A stretch of DNA of 64,000 nucleotides from the NCBI GenBank assembly GCA_016946835.1, contig JACVTC010000085.1, positions 1 to 64,000 of the forward strand, read 5' to 3'. Of this stretch, positions 11,666 to 23,755 are shown one piece after another. Both the position numbers and the translations under genes were made by a program. Each line of letters begins with the position of its first letter. The first letter of the stretch is position 1. The stretch comes from Neocallimastix lanati (nom. inval.) (Eukaryota; Neocallimastigomycota; Neocallimastigomycetes; Neocallimastigales; Neocallimastigaceae). The notes below the pieces were generated by a model. The model saw only the letters and a program-made list of their open reading frames with translations, was not told where the DNA came from and made no database searches.

Positions 11666-13399
11666 TGATACGGGGTGTCACTAAATACCTTGTATTTCCT
11701 ATTAAATACTCTTAATAATAATAAAATAAAATTATTATTAAATATTCTTATTAAAATCTTTTATTAATATCAAATATAATAAAAATTATTATTAAATATT
11801 CTTATAAATTTCTTTTATTAATATTAAATATAATAAAAATTATTATTAAATATTCTTATTAAAATCTTTTATTAATATCAAATATAATAAAAATTATTAT
11901 TAAATATTCTTATTAAAATCTTTTATAATAAAAATTATTATTAAATATTCTTATAAAATGCTTTTATTAATATCAAATCTAATAAAAATTATTATTAAAT
12001 ATTCTTATTAAAATCTTTTATTAATATCAAATATAATAAAAATTATTATTAAATATTCTTATTAAAATCTTTTATAATAAAAATTATTATTAAATATTCT
12101 TATAAAATGCTTTTATTAATATCAAATCTAATAAAAATTATTATTAAATATTCTAATAGAAAAAATCTTTTATTAATATTAAATATAATAAAAATTATTA
12201 TTAAATATTCTTATAAAATGCTTTTATTAATATCAAATCTAATAAAAATTATTATTAAATATTCTTATTAAATTCTTTTATTAATATTAAATATAATATA
12301 AATTATTATTAAATATTCTTATAAAATGCTTTTATTAATATCAAATCTAATAAAAATTATTATTAAATATTCTTATTAAAATCTTTTATTAATATCAAAT
12401 ATAATAAAAATTATTATTAAATATTCTTATTAAAATCTTTTATAATAAAAATTATTATTAAATATTCTTATAAAATGCTTTTATTAATATCAAATCTAAT
12501 AAAAATTATTATTAAATATTCGAATTGAAAAAATCTTTTATTAATATCAAATATAATAAAAATTATTATTAAATATTCTTATAAAATTCTTTTATTAATA
12601 TTAAATATAATAAAAATTATTATTAAATATTCTTATTAAAATCTTTTATTAATATCAAATCTAATAAAAATAATTATTAAATATTTTATTAATATTAAAT
12701 ATAATAAAAATTATTATTAAATATTATTATTAAAAATTATATAATATTTAAATCATTATTAATTCTTATTTTATATTAAGAATAATAAAAACCTATTTCA
12801 ATAAATATTTGATATAAAATACAGAATTATAAGTTTCTGTATAATATTTTCTAAACCTTTGAAATAAACTAAAAATAAATCAAAAATCAAAAATAAATTA
12901 AATCTTTATTAAAAATAAAAATGAACTAAAATACAGAATTTCAATAATAAAAAAATGATCTAAAATACAGAAAATATCAATTCTGTATAATTCTCTCTCT
13001 GAAAAACAATATCAAGAAGAAGCTACCGCCCGGAATGCCCTTCGTGATACAAGCTCCAAATTAATTTTTTATATTTTAATTTAATAAATGTTATTTTTTT
13101 TTTTTTTTTAAAATAATTTAAGATAATAGTTAAAAATTAAAATAAAATAGTTATAATAGTTTTTTTTTATAAAGAATATATTAATAATAAATAAAATGTA
13201 TTAAAATAAAAGTATAAAAAGAAGAATAAATTTCTTTCTTTTTAATACTTGGAACAAATAATTTTAATTTTAAATTTAAATAAAGAATATTTTAAAATTT
13301 AATTTTTTTCTTGTTTCCAAATTTATTTTTATAGTTATGTGTTAATATTTATTTTTTTTTGTTTTGAATATCTTAGTGTTTCAACCCCAGCCCGTATCA
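11666..13399 (+). repeat. Solo LTR, Gypsy-A family, expanded U3 array (1734 bp)
   Basis: Starts TGATACGGGGTG and ends CAGCCCGTATCA. It is nearly identical to 3876-5049 except that the U3 tandem array has about eighteen units instead of about eight. It is flanked by TGAA on both sides (11662-11665 and 13400-13403). No internal region follows, so it is a solo LTR or the product of LTR recombination. Young-looking. Confidence 0.92.
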
Positions 13400-13403
13400 T
13401 GAA

Positions 13404-14485
13404 TGATACGGGGTGTCACTAAATACCTTGTATTTCCTATTAAATACTCTTAATAATAATAAAATAAAATTATTATTAAATATTCTTATTAAAATCTTTT
13501 ATAATAAAAATTATTATTAAATATTCTTATAAAATTCTTTTATTAATATCAAATCTAATAAAAATTATTATTAAATATTCTTATTAAAATCTTTTATTAA
13601 TATCAAATATAATAAAAATTATTATTAAATATTCTTATTAAAATCTTTTATAATAAAAATTATTATTAAATATTCTTATTAAAATCTTTTATAATAAAAA
13701 TTATTATTAAATATTCTTATTAAAATCTTTTATTAATATCAAATCTAATAAAAATAATTATTAAATATTTTATTAATATTAAATATAATAAAAATTATTA
13801 CTAAATATTCTTATTAAAAATTATATAATATTTAAATCATTACTAATTCTTATTTTTATATTAAGAATAATAAAAACCTATTTCAATAAATATTTGATGT
13901 AAAATACAGAATTATAAGTTTCTGTATAATATTTTCTAAAACCTTTGAAATAAACTAAAAATAAAACAAAAATTAAAAATAAATTAAATCTTTATTAAAA
14001 TAAAAATGAACTAAAATACAGAAGAATTCCAATAATAAAAATGATCTAAAATACAGAAAATATCAATTCTGTATAATTCTCTCTCTGAATAACAATATCA
14101 AGAAGAAGCTACCGCCCGGAATGCCCTTCGTGATACAAGCTCCAAATTAATTTTTTATATTTTAATTTAATAAATGTTATTTTTTTTTTTTTTAAAAATA
14201 ATTTAAAATAATAGTTAAAAATTAAAATAAAATAGTTATAATAGTTTTTTTTTTATAAAGAATATATTAATAATAAATAAAATGTATTAAAATAAAAGTA
14301 TAAAAAGAAGAATAAATTTCTTTCTTTTTAATACTTGGAACAAATAATTTTAATTTTAAATTTAAATAAAGAATATTTTAAAATTTAATTTTTTTTTTCT
14401 TGTTTCCAAACTTATTTTTATAGTTATGTGTTAATATTTATTTTTTGTTTTGAATATCTTAGTGTTTCAACCCCAGCCCGTATCA
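13404..14485 (+). repeat. Second solo LTR, Gypsy-A family (1082 bp)
   Basis: Same ends as the preceding LTR, with about seven U3 units. It follows the previous LTR after only the four bases TGAA and is itself followed by TGAA (14486-14489). The arrangement TGAA-LTR-TGAA-LTR-TGAA is unusual. Young-looking. Confidence 0.92.
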
Positions 14486-14489
14486 TGAA

Positions 14490-15670
14490 GGGAGTAGAAA
14501 TTTATAATAAATTTTTTAAAATTAAAAAATATAGCAAAAAAAAAATAGGAAAATATAAAAAAAAAAAGTATAAATAATAAAAATACATATACTGTTAAGA
14601 AAAAAATATAATATAATATAAAAAAATTTAAAATTATGTAATGATTATAATATTTATTTAGTTATTATTTTTTCCTTTTTAAAATTCTCTTCAAAATGTT
14701 AGGTGACAGAGAATTATCTAACCCTATTTCTTAAAATTGATGAATAAATAATTTTTTTTTTTTTTTATATAATTAAAACTAATATTAAAAAATAATATTA
14801 TCTTGAAATATTATTATTATTTTCATATGAATACACTTTTTACAACTTATTATTATTTTTTTAATACTTATAATTTAATATTCATTATATATTATTTTAT
14901 ATATAATATATAATATGTAATATTTAATAGTTGTTCATTTGTTATTCATATTGTTTAATTATTATTGCTATATAGTTAAAAAAATATATATTAAAAATTT
15001 ATTTTAATTTTAAAAAAAAAAAATCTTAAATAAATTTTTAATGGATTAATATTAGAAATAACTGTATGTTAAATATAACTTAGTTAAATATTTATATTAA
15101 CATAAATGAATAAAGGTATAATAAATAGACAATAAATTGATAAATTTAATCGAATGAATGATTAAATAAATAAATCAATAAATCAATAAATCAATCAATA
15201 AATAAATATTTCATTATGTATTAAAGTAAAATTTATTTATTAATAAATAATATACTTCAAACTTTGTAAGACATAATTTTAAAATTTATTTTCTTTTTTT
15301 AAATTTACTTAATTATCATTTTTAATTTATGCGTTAATTTAATTATTATGTAGTGGATTTAGATTTCATTAAAAAATTTAATAAATTTCATTTATTAAAT
15401 AGAAAATTTTTTATTATTAAATTTATATATTTATTTTTTTTTTTTAAAATTTATTTTATTTTATCCTTGTATTAAAAAAAAAAAAAAAAAAAAAAAAAGA
15501 AATATATATGAAAAATTTTTTTTTATTTTACTAATTAATGTATTAAAAATAATAATAAGCGTAGTATAAATTAATATATCATTTTAAGGGATTCGTTAAA
15601 AATAGGTTTATTATTTCTTCTTCAACATTTTAATTTAAAATTAAGGTAGATTTAAAAATAATTAATAGAA

Positions 15671-15703
<33 letters not shown>

Positions 15704-15728
15704 AAGAAAGGTCCTTGTTATAAATAAA
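14490..15728. other. AT-rich intergenic DNA before the ankyrin gene
   Basis: No convincing coding sequence. It contains AAAT/CAAT-type simple repeats (about 15160-15210) and long A runs (about 15474-15498 and 15672-15702). The final 60 bases before the ATG at 15729 include an A/G-rich stretch and probably hold the promoter and 5' UTR, though no motif is decisive. Confidence 0.6.
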
Positions 15729-18005
15729 ATGGAATTTAATAATTTAATTGAAACAATTAAAAAGAAAGATCCACTTAATATTATAAGAGAAAAATTATAT
15801 AATGATAATTATGAAGGTTTTGATAAAAAAGATGTCATCATTTGTTTGTATGTTGTAGCCATTGATGATAAAAATTTAAATAGCATTGATGACTTAAAAA
15901 ACGATGAAAGCTTGAGTTTAATGGATATTCCATTTGAAATATTTATTAGGAATTTAATGGAGAGCTCCAGGTTACAATTTATAATTGAAAATTACAATTT
16001 GTTTAAGATATCTTCTAATTTTATTCGGGTCTTAATAGAAAATAGAAGATATGAATTATTAAATATAATTTTTGATAAATTCAACATATATGGAAATGAT
16101 TGCATTAAATCTTTTTGTCTCTTATATAAAAATAAACTTTCTGTGTCTGTATCAGATATAAATAATATCATTTCAAAACAAGATTGTAAAATTAAATTCA
16201 GCGATAATCATTCAAATTTAATATCTTCCTGCGAAAATGGAAATGAGGCAATAGCAAAATTTTTGGTGGAACATGGAGAAAATGTAAACCAAGAAAATAG
16301 AGGGAATGATGGAAATACGATTACCCCTTTAGTCGCAGCCTGTAGAAGTGAAAGTAAGGCTTTAGTAGAGTATTTAATTAAATGTAATGCCGATGTAAAT
16401 AAGGGCAAAGTTTTTACTCCTTTAATTGCAGCATGTAAAAATGGAAATGAAACCATAGTAAAAATATTAATTGATAAAGGAGCAGATGTAAATAAAGAAG
16501 ATGTATTTGGAAACACACCATTAATCATTGCTATTAATAATGGATATGAAGATATTGTAAAAATATTAATTGAAAACCACGTAGATGTAAATAAAGAAAA
16601 GAAAGGTAATGATCCTTTATTTATTGCTTGTAAAAAAGGAAATGATGTAATCGTAAGGCATTTAATTGAACATGGTGCAAATTTAGATAAGGAATACAAA
16701 GATAGTAATGGAAATATTGTATCTCCATTAATCATAGCATGTGAAAATGAAAATGAGAATATGATAAAATATTTAATTGAATATGGAGCTGATATAAATA
16801 AAGGAGAGTATCTTACTCCTCTAATCATTGCATGCGAGAATGAAAATGAAGCCATTGTAAAATATTTAATTGATAAAGGTGTTAATGTGAATAAGGAAAT
16901 AAAGGGTAATAGTCCGTTAATTACAGCATGTAAAAATGGAAATGAAGCCATCGTAAAATATTTAATTGAAAATGGAGCAGATGTAAATAGTGGATCTAAA
17001 AATACACCGTTAATTACTGCCTGTAATAATGGAACAGAGAATATTGTAAAATGCTTAATTGAACATGGTGCAGACTTAAATAAAGAAGGAGGTGGACGCT
17101 ATGGTAATACAATTACTCCATTGATTGTCGTAACCGAAAATGAAAATTTAATCTTAATGAAATATTTAATTGATAACGGTGCTGATGTGAATAAAGGTGA
17201 TTTCAATACTCCATTAATTGCAGCATGTAAAAAGGGAAATGAATCCATAATTAAATGTTTAATAGAATGCGGTGCAGATATTAATAAAGGAAAAGTTTTC
17301 ACCCCTTTAATTATAACATGTAAAAATGGAAATGCCTCAATTGTTAAATATTTAATTGATCATGGAGCCGATATAAATGAAGGTAACAAATTAACTCCTT
17401 TAATTGCATCTTGTAAAAATGGAGATGAGGCCATAGTCAAATATTTAGTTGATCATGGTGCAGAAGTAAATAAGGGGGATGAAAATACTCCTTTACTGGC
17501 TATTTGTGAAAATGGAAATGAAGCATTAGTGAAGTACTTAATAGACCATGGAGCAGATGTTAATAAAAATGATAAAAACGGTAATCTACCTTTAATTATT
17601 GCTTGTAAAAAGAATAATGAAAATATTGTAAAATATTTAGTTAGTAAAGGTGCAGATATAAATAAGAAAGGACAATGCTGTACAGCCTTATTTGCTGCAT
17701 GTAAAAATGAAAATGAGAGTTTGGTAGAATATTTAATTGAAAAGGGGGCAGATGTAAATCTAGATTTTAAAGACCATTATGGGAATAGTGTGACACCTTT
17801 AATGATTGCATGCAAAAAAGGAAATGAAACCATTGTTAGATGCTTAGTAGAAAATGGAGCCGATGTGAATAAATCAGAAAGTTATTCTAATTCTCCTTTG
17901 AATATTGCTCGAGAAAATGGATACGAAAATTTGACTGATTATTTAATTGATCATGGTGCAAAAGTAAATAATAGTTATTACAGTCTCGTTGATTTAACCA
18001 TATAA
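15729..18005 (+). CDS. Ankyrin-repeat protein, 758 residues
   Basis: An uninterrupted frame starting at the first ATG after a long A-rich leader and ending in TAA. The N-terminal 160 residues are helical and not repetitive. About eighteen ankyrin repeats then run to the C-terminus, each close to TPLIIACKNGNEAIVKYLI followed by D(H/K)GADVNKG. Repeat linkers fall into a short class (about 31 residues per repeat) and a long class with an extra loop around Gly-Asn (33-37 residues). No signal peptide, membrane segment or catalytic domain is seen, so a cytosolic or nuclear protein-binding scaffold is likely. The partner is unknown. Such genes are abundant in anaerobic fungi. It is the only clearly intact host gene here. 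Internal repeats are similar at the DNA level, so copy-number change is likely. Confidence 0.93.
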   Translation: MEFNNLIETIKKKDPLNIIREKLYNDNYEGFDKKDVIICLYVVAIDDKNLNSIDDLKNDESLSLMDIPFEIFIRNLMESSRLQFIIENYNLFKISSNFIRVLIENRRYELLNIIFDKFNIYGNDCIKSFCLLYKNKLSVSVSDINNIISKQDCKIKFSDNHSNLISSCENGNEAIAKFLVEHGENVNQENRGNDGNTITPLVAACRSESKALVEYLIKCNADVNKGKVFTPLIAACKNGNETIVKILIDKGADVNKEDVFGNTPLIIAINNGYEDIVKILIENHVDVNKEKKGNDPLFIACKKGNDVIVRHLIEHGANLDKEYKDSNGNIVSPLIIACENENENMIKYLIEYGADINKGEYLTPLIIACENENEAIVKYLIDKGVNVNKEIKGNSPLITACKNGNEAIVKYLIENGADVNSGSKNTPLITACNNGTENIVKCLIEHGADLNKEGGGRYGNTITPLIVVTENENLILMKYLIDNGADVNKGDFNTPLIAACKKGNESIIKCLIECGADINKGKVFTPLIITCKNGNASIVKYLIDHGADINEGNKLTPLIASCKNGDEAIVKYLVDHGAEVNKGDENTPLLAICENGNEALVKYLIDHGADVNKNDKNGNLPLIIACKKNNENIVKYLVSKGADINKKGQCCTALFAACKNENESLVEYLIEKGADVNLDFKDHYGNSVTPLMIACKKGNETIVRCLVENGADVNKSESYSNSPLNIARENGYENLTDYLIDHGAKVNNSYYSLVDLTI

Positions 18006-18077
18006 AAATAAAATAAGAAAAAAAAAAAAGAAATTATGTGAAAAACGTAACTAATAAAATTAATAATAATAATAATA

Positions 18078-18425
18078 TCTTTTTTTTTTTTTATGAAATA
18101 TATATTCCAAAAAAAAGTAAAAGAATATGGGTATTTTGTAGTCTTATTAAATTTATTAAATTATCAATTATCAATTTAGTATAAAAAAGATATATATTTA
18201 TTTTATATTTAAATTATTTAAATCATTATTTATTTTTAACATTTTAATAATATATTTTTTTTATGAAATATGTACCAAAAAAAAAAAAAAAAATAAATAG
18301 AATATAAATATTTTGTAGTCCTATTAAATTTATTAAATTATCAATATAATATAATATATATATATATATACATATATATTTTATAATTATAAATTATTTT
18401 CATTATTATTTATTTTTAACTTAAT
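18078..18425. repeat. Diverged ~170-bp tandem duplication, AT-rich
   Basis: Two copies (about 18078-18245 and 18255-18425) share TATGAAATATRT, GTATTTTGTAGTC/ATATTTTGTAGTC, CTATTAAATTTATTAAATTATCAAT and a TTATTTTTAAC end. They lie downstream of the ankyrin gene and are non-coding. Confidence 0.65.
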
Positions 18426-18433
18426 TTTTTATA

Positions 18434-18799
18434 TATTATATTTTAGCAATAATTTTATTAAGTGTATTATATTTTAAAATAAAAATCATTAATATTAAAT
18501 ACATGTAATAATTATTGTTCAAAAAAAATGATTATAATAATGATAATAGTTATAAACAAGAAAATAATGGAGTTGAAAATGAAAACGTAGGTTATTTTAC
18601 AGATAACAATGAAAATAATAACAAAGATAATAAGTTTAATAAAATTAATAATATCATTGATAATAATCAAAATAATACACATGACATTAATAACATTATT
18701 GATAAACAGTTGATAATTCTTCTTTATTAAATAAAGTATTTTTATTATTAAATATAGTATATATTATAAAATATTAAGTCTTAGCTTCATACTTTATCA
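18434..18799 (+). repeat. 5' LTR of Copia-J with an internal Asn-codon insertion
   Basis: Similar to the LTR at 35172-35347, sharing TAATATTAAATACATGTAAT and GCTTCATAYTTTATCA. About 190 bp (about 18535-18715) of AAT-rich coding-like sequence interrupts the shared part. The inner end TATCA at 18799 is followed one base later by ATTAAGAGTCTC, a possible primer-binding site. The 5' boundary is approximate. Confidence 0.6.
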
Positions 18800-20740
18800 A
18801 ATTAAGAGTCTCGTTGAAGAGACCGCAAATATAATGAACTGATATTATATAATTATACATTTACTATATTCAAAATTTAAATTAAATTTATTTCACAACA
18901 AATAAATAGATAAATATAAAAAAATAAATAAAATCTTATTAAAATTTTAATGTTTAAAATCATGAGAAGAAAAAGAACTCAAGAAAAAAGAAATCTCCGA
19001 AGTTCTGCTTTTTCATCTACCCCTACTATGATATGAGTAAAAATGGATGAAACAAATAAGAATGATGACAATGTTCATCAAAAGAAAATTTTATTTAATA
19101 AATTATAACAATAAAGATTTTTTTTTTAATTAAATCCACATTTAATTATAAAGGTTTTAAATTACATCCATCAAATTTTGAAGACCGGTTTATTGAATTA
19201 AAACGTCATCTAATCGCACAAGACTAGGATGAATATAGAGAAAAAGAATTCATCTATGATAACATGACCAGAAAATAAATAAAATATGATAATGCAGTTC
19301 AAACAATAATCTCAGTAAGTTTGGATTCTAAAACTAAAAAAATATTAAGAAGGGGGGTAGAACTGCTTATCAAATGATAGATAAAATTGAAAAAAATATT
19401 ACAATTTTATAAATCAGAGAGTCCTTGAATAATTTATTAATCCAAAAAAATTAGAAATTAGTAATAACAAATTATATTATATATATGAGTGAATTTAAAA
19501 ATTTATTCTAACAGTTCAATTTAGAATGTGACAAATTGAACAAAAATAAGCTATTAGAAGAAAATAAGAAAAAAAATCATTTATACTTGTTCTAAACTCA
19601 GGAACATTGGTTTTAATTATAATATATTCATTACATTACCAACATTAAAATTAATTTTATATCAACATATCACATATTGAACTTAGGAAATAAAATAATT
19701 TATGGAAAAAAAACAATAACAGGGATAAATTACAAATTATTAATAAAAATAACAATATTATTGCAAGTATTTATGCAAACGATGAAAAACTTATTTACAT
19801 TCACCACTACGCCAAATTTTAATAATATTAATTCTGTCGTACAACATCATACCTTTGATGACAGTATTAATTTTTCTATCCATAACATTGATAATTCATT
19901 ATGGCTTTTTCGTTTAGGACATTTCCACAATTTCAATTTCAATAATATCAAGGATTATTATTATTAAGTATACATCTTTTCACAATAAATAAGAATATCC
20001 TGTATGTAAAACTAGCAAATTAAAAAGAAAGCCATTTTCTGCTACTGAATTTTTTACTACCCAATTTTTAGAACAGGTCCATACTGATGATGTTGATAAG
20101 CTAGAAACTTCTTTACAAGGTTATAACTACTACTTTACTTTCCTTGATGACTTTTCTAGAAAATGCTGAATTTACCTATTAAAAAATAAATCTGATGCTT
20201 ATGATAAATTTATCGATTTTTATAAATTAACTTCCAATTTATATAATATTCCTATCAAAACTTTTAAATCTAATAATGACACCGAATATATAAATAAAAA
20301 TATTATCTCATTTTTGAATAATCCTGGAATTTGCTTTATATACCCTATTCCTAGTTATCCCCCAAAAATGGTCGTGGTGAGCGGTTAAATCACACAATTA
20401 ATAATTGTGCTAAAACACTTTTAAATCCTTCCAAATTATCTCTTTCTTGTTTGGGATTCTGCCGTTCAAAGAGTGGCTTTCTTATATAACTTGAATCCAC
20501 ATTCTAAGTATTAACTTACAAAATTCCTAATGAATTTTTTTTTAATAAACCTGTTGATATTTCTTAGTTTAAAGTATTTTGTTGTAAAGCATTTTTCTTA
20601 AATAATCATGAAATTAAAAATAAATTTGAAAATAATTCAATATAAGGTATTTTTCTTGGTTATCCTGAAAATTCTTCTGGATATTGTATTTTAGATATCT
20701 CTACTAATTCTTTTATTACCGCTATAAATAATAATTAGGT
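18434..20740 (+). mobile_element. Copia-J, decayed Ty1/copia retrotransposon, 3'-truncated
   Basis: After the LTR, gag-like sequence (about 18960-19480) is followed by a region near 19850-20040 that resembles the pre-integrase zinc domain. An integrase core (about 20040-20560) is recognised from FTFLDDFSRK, NIPIKTFKSNNDTEY and a degenerate NGRGERLNHTINNCAKT block. RT and the 3' LTR are missing. It ends at a 94-bp tandem array. Old, with many (more than ten) breaks. Confidence 0.75.
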
Positions 20741-20754
20741 TAGGTATTTCTATT

Positions 20755-21320
20755 TAACATTGAAAAATAAAATAAAAAATAAACATTTTATTTTTTAATG
20801 CTTAAAAAATAAAATAAAAATAAGAAATAAGAAAACTTTTTTTTTAAACATTGAAAAATAAAATAAAAATAAATAAATATTTTATTTTTTGATGCTTAAA
20901 AAAATAAAATAAAAATAAGAAATAAGAAAACTTTTTTTTTTTAAACATTGAAAAATAAATAAAAATAAATAAACATTTTATTTTTTAAGCATTAAAAAAT
21001 AAAATAAAAATAAGAAATAAGAAAACTTTTTTTTTAAACATTGAAAAATAAAATAAAAATAAATAAACATTTTATTTTTTAATGCTTAAAAAATAAAATA
21101 AAAATAAGAAATAAGAAAACTTTTTTTTTAAACATTGAAAAATAAAATAAAAATAAATAAACATTTTATTTTTTAATGCTTAAAAAATAAAATAAAAATA
21201 AGAAATAAGAAAACTTTTTTTTTAAACATTGAAAAATAAAATAAAAATAAATAAACATTTTATTTTTTAATGCTTAAAAAATAAAATAAAAATAAATAAA
21301 AATTTATTTTTTAAGCATTA
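20755..21320. repeat. ~94-bp tandem array, about six copies
   Basis: Units begin near 20756, 20848, 20943, 21036, 21130 and 21224, giving periods of 92-95 bp. Each contains AACATTGAAAAATAAA, CATTTTATTTTTTAATGCTT and GAAATAAGAAAAC followed by a T run. Parts of the unit are near-palindromic. It lies between Copia-J and the MULE and grades into A-rich low-complexity DNA up to about 21490. Confidence 0.88.
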
Positions 21321-21548
21321 AAAAATAAAAAAAATAAAATAAAATAAAAATAAAAAATAAAAATAAAAATAAATAAATAAAATAGTAAATAAAGAAATAA
21401 TAAATAATTAATAATTAAATAATTATTTAAATAATTATATAATTAATTAAAAAAAGGTTTATTATTTTAAATATTAAAAAAAAAAAAAGTTTCAAAGCAT
21501 TTAAAAGTATATTTATTAAAATATTTTATTGAAAAATTTTAATTATTA

Positions 21549-22982
21549 ATGGAAGACAGTATAGAAATTGAAATAAGTGAAACAAATCGAGGAAATGAAC
21601 AAATTATTATTAATAAAAGCACAAATTTAATTTTTCATTTCAAAGGAAAGATAAATCAAAAATTTATAGATGCACTGAATATAAAACTTTAAATAAATGC
21701 AAATCTTTAATTATTTTAAATGATAAAAAGGAGGTTTTAAAATATGAAAGTTTATATAACCATCTCGAAAAAGAAATTGATGTGTCTATATCAGTAGCAA
21801 AGCATAAAATTAAGGAAGAAATTAAGAAAAATTCAATTCCTATGGATATAAAACCTAAACATATATTTAATGCCGTTTCTCAAGAAATGGGACTTATATG
21901 TCCCGAATATAGTACAATTAGATCCCACATAATAAGAAATATAAATAAACAATTTCCTCCAAACATAAAAAGTTTTGATGATATTCCCATTGAATCAGAA
22001 TATTATAAAATGAAAAGAAATGAAAATTTTATGATATTTAAAAATACTGATCTAATAATCTTTCAATCACCATTCCAAGCATATTTATTTTCGAATTATC
22101 ATAAAAATATATTTGAGGACGGTACATTTTATGCAGCACCGAAATTTAGTTATCAGTTATTTATAACAAGAACTTATGTTGGGGAATTTAATATGTTTTA
22201 CACTATTTCCATTTCTATATTAAAAAATAAAAAACAATCTACATATGAAACATTATTTAAATAAATAAAAAAAAATGCAAATAAATTTAGGAGTAATACA
22301 TTAATTACTACAATTAATTTTCATTGTGATTTTGAACAAGGTATATCTAATGCCGCAAAAAAAGTTTTTCCCAATATAAATATTAAATATTGTGTTTGGC
22401 ATTACAAAAGATCATTAGAAAAACGAAAAAATATATTATGTTATCATGAAGTGAAGAATAATAATGATATATATATTTATTATAAAGCTATTTCGAACTT
22501 ACCATTTATAAACCCTAACAATATATTTGATATTTATATTATAATAAAAAGAATTTGTCAAAAAAAAAGTATAATAATTTTCTACAATTTTTAGAATATT
22601 TTAATAAAAATTATTTACTAAGTATAATGTTAATAATTGGAATTATTATGAAAATATAGAGCATTTAACAAACAATGCATCAGAATCTTATAATAGCTAC
22701 TTAAATAATATATTTCCAAATAAACCTTTACTTTATAAATTAATATATATATTAAAAGAAGAAGAAAACTTATCTTATAATGATTATCAAAGGAGAACTA
22801 AAGGAAATTGGAAAAAAAAGCAAAAAATATTTAGTGCAACTGATGAAATTAAAATGTTAATTGAAAATTACAAAAGTAAGGAAATAAATTTATTTTATAA
22901 TGGATGCAACAGAAATGAATTAATTAAATTATGGAAAGAATGTTTAATTGATTTAAACGATATAAATATTAATTTAAAATAA
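21549..22982 (+). pseudogene. Mutator-like (MULE) transposase with FLYWCH finger, broken
   Basis: DNA transposon gene of the MULE class. From the ATG at 21549 a short N-terminus is in one frame. A FLYWCH-type zinc-finger remnant (YRCTEYKTLNKCKSLIIL ... YNHLEKE, about 21655-21775) is in a second frame, which also holds the 160-codon segment 21782-22264. The DDE core can be followed: first Asp in FEDGTFYAAP (codon 22118-22120), second Asp in FHCDFEQG (22328-22330), CVWHYKRSL just after, and Glu in NNASESYN (22683-22685). An in-frame stop at 22262-22264 separates the first two. A frameshift around 22560-22640 separates the third, and the C-terminus returns to the first frame, ending at TAA 22980-22982. 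So it is inactive, with at least three lesions. Clear terminal inverted repeats were not found. Confidence 0.85.
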
Positions 22983-23110
22983 ATAATCTTAATTTAAAAA
23001 AATGCTAGAAAAATAAAAATTTATTTATTTTAAATTTATATTTATAATCGTTTAAATAATAATTAAATAATCTTAATTTAAAAAAATGCTAGAAAAATAC
23101 AAATTTATTT
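22978..23110. repeat. Direct repeat at the 3' edge of the MULE gene
   Basis: TTAAATAATCTTAATTTAAAAAAATGCTAGAAAAATA-like sequence occurs at about 22974-23016 and again at about 23062-23100, each followed by AAATTTATTTA. It may be a subterminal repeat of the transposon. Confidence 0.6.
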
Positions 23111-23207
23111 ACCTATTGTGTTTATTTAATAATCTTAATAGAAATTATCTTTTAGTTATTTTTATTAAGTAATTTATAACTAAAACCGATTTATTTGATA
23201 CTAGTTA

Positions 23208-23345
23208 AAATTTTATTAATATCAATATCAATATTATATAATTATAAATTTTATTAATATCAATATCAATATTATATAATAATAAATTTTATTAATATCA
23301 ATATCAATATTATATTATTATAAATTTTATTAATATCAATATACT
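23208..23345. repeat. ~42-bp tandem repeat, about 3.5 copies
   Basis: Units of TTTTATTAATATCAATATCA plus ATATTATATAATTATAAA repeat head to tail. The rest of 23110-23755 is AT-rich, with no gene or other structure seen. Confidence 0.8.
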
Positions 23346-23755
23346 TTTCAAAATTAATTATGTTATTAAAAATATTAAATTCAATAAAAGATTTTTATTA
23401 TTTTATTAAAATTATAATTGTTATTATTATATTTTAATAATAATTGATTCATATTGATCAAACATTATAAATATTACTATGCAAATAATTAATTATTTTA
23501 ATAGGATCAATTATTCAACTCTTATTGTTTTAATTTTTAATTCTTATATCATTTAAATTAATATATATATATATATCGTTTATGAAAATATGAATTATAA
23601 ATAATTAAAATTATTTAATTTTCATTTAAATTTTTTTATTTACTATAATAAAATATAATAATTAAAAGACAAACATTATTATAACTAATTTTTTTTTTTA
23701 GAAAAATAAATGAAAAAAAATTAAAATATATAAGATTCCTATATATATATAATAA

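Noticed and set aside
16208-17302. Minus-strand frames inside the ankyrin gene
   Set aside because: They are shadows of the ankyrin repeats and follow the repeat period; no independent coding signal.
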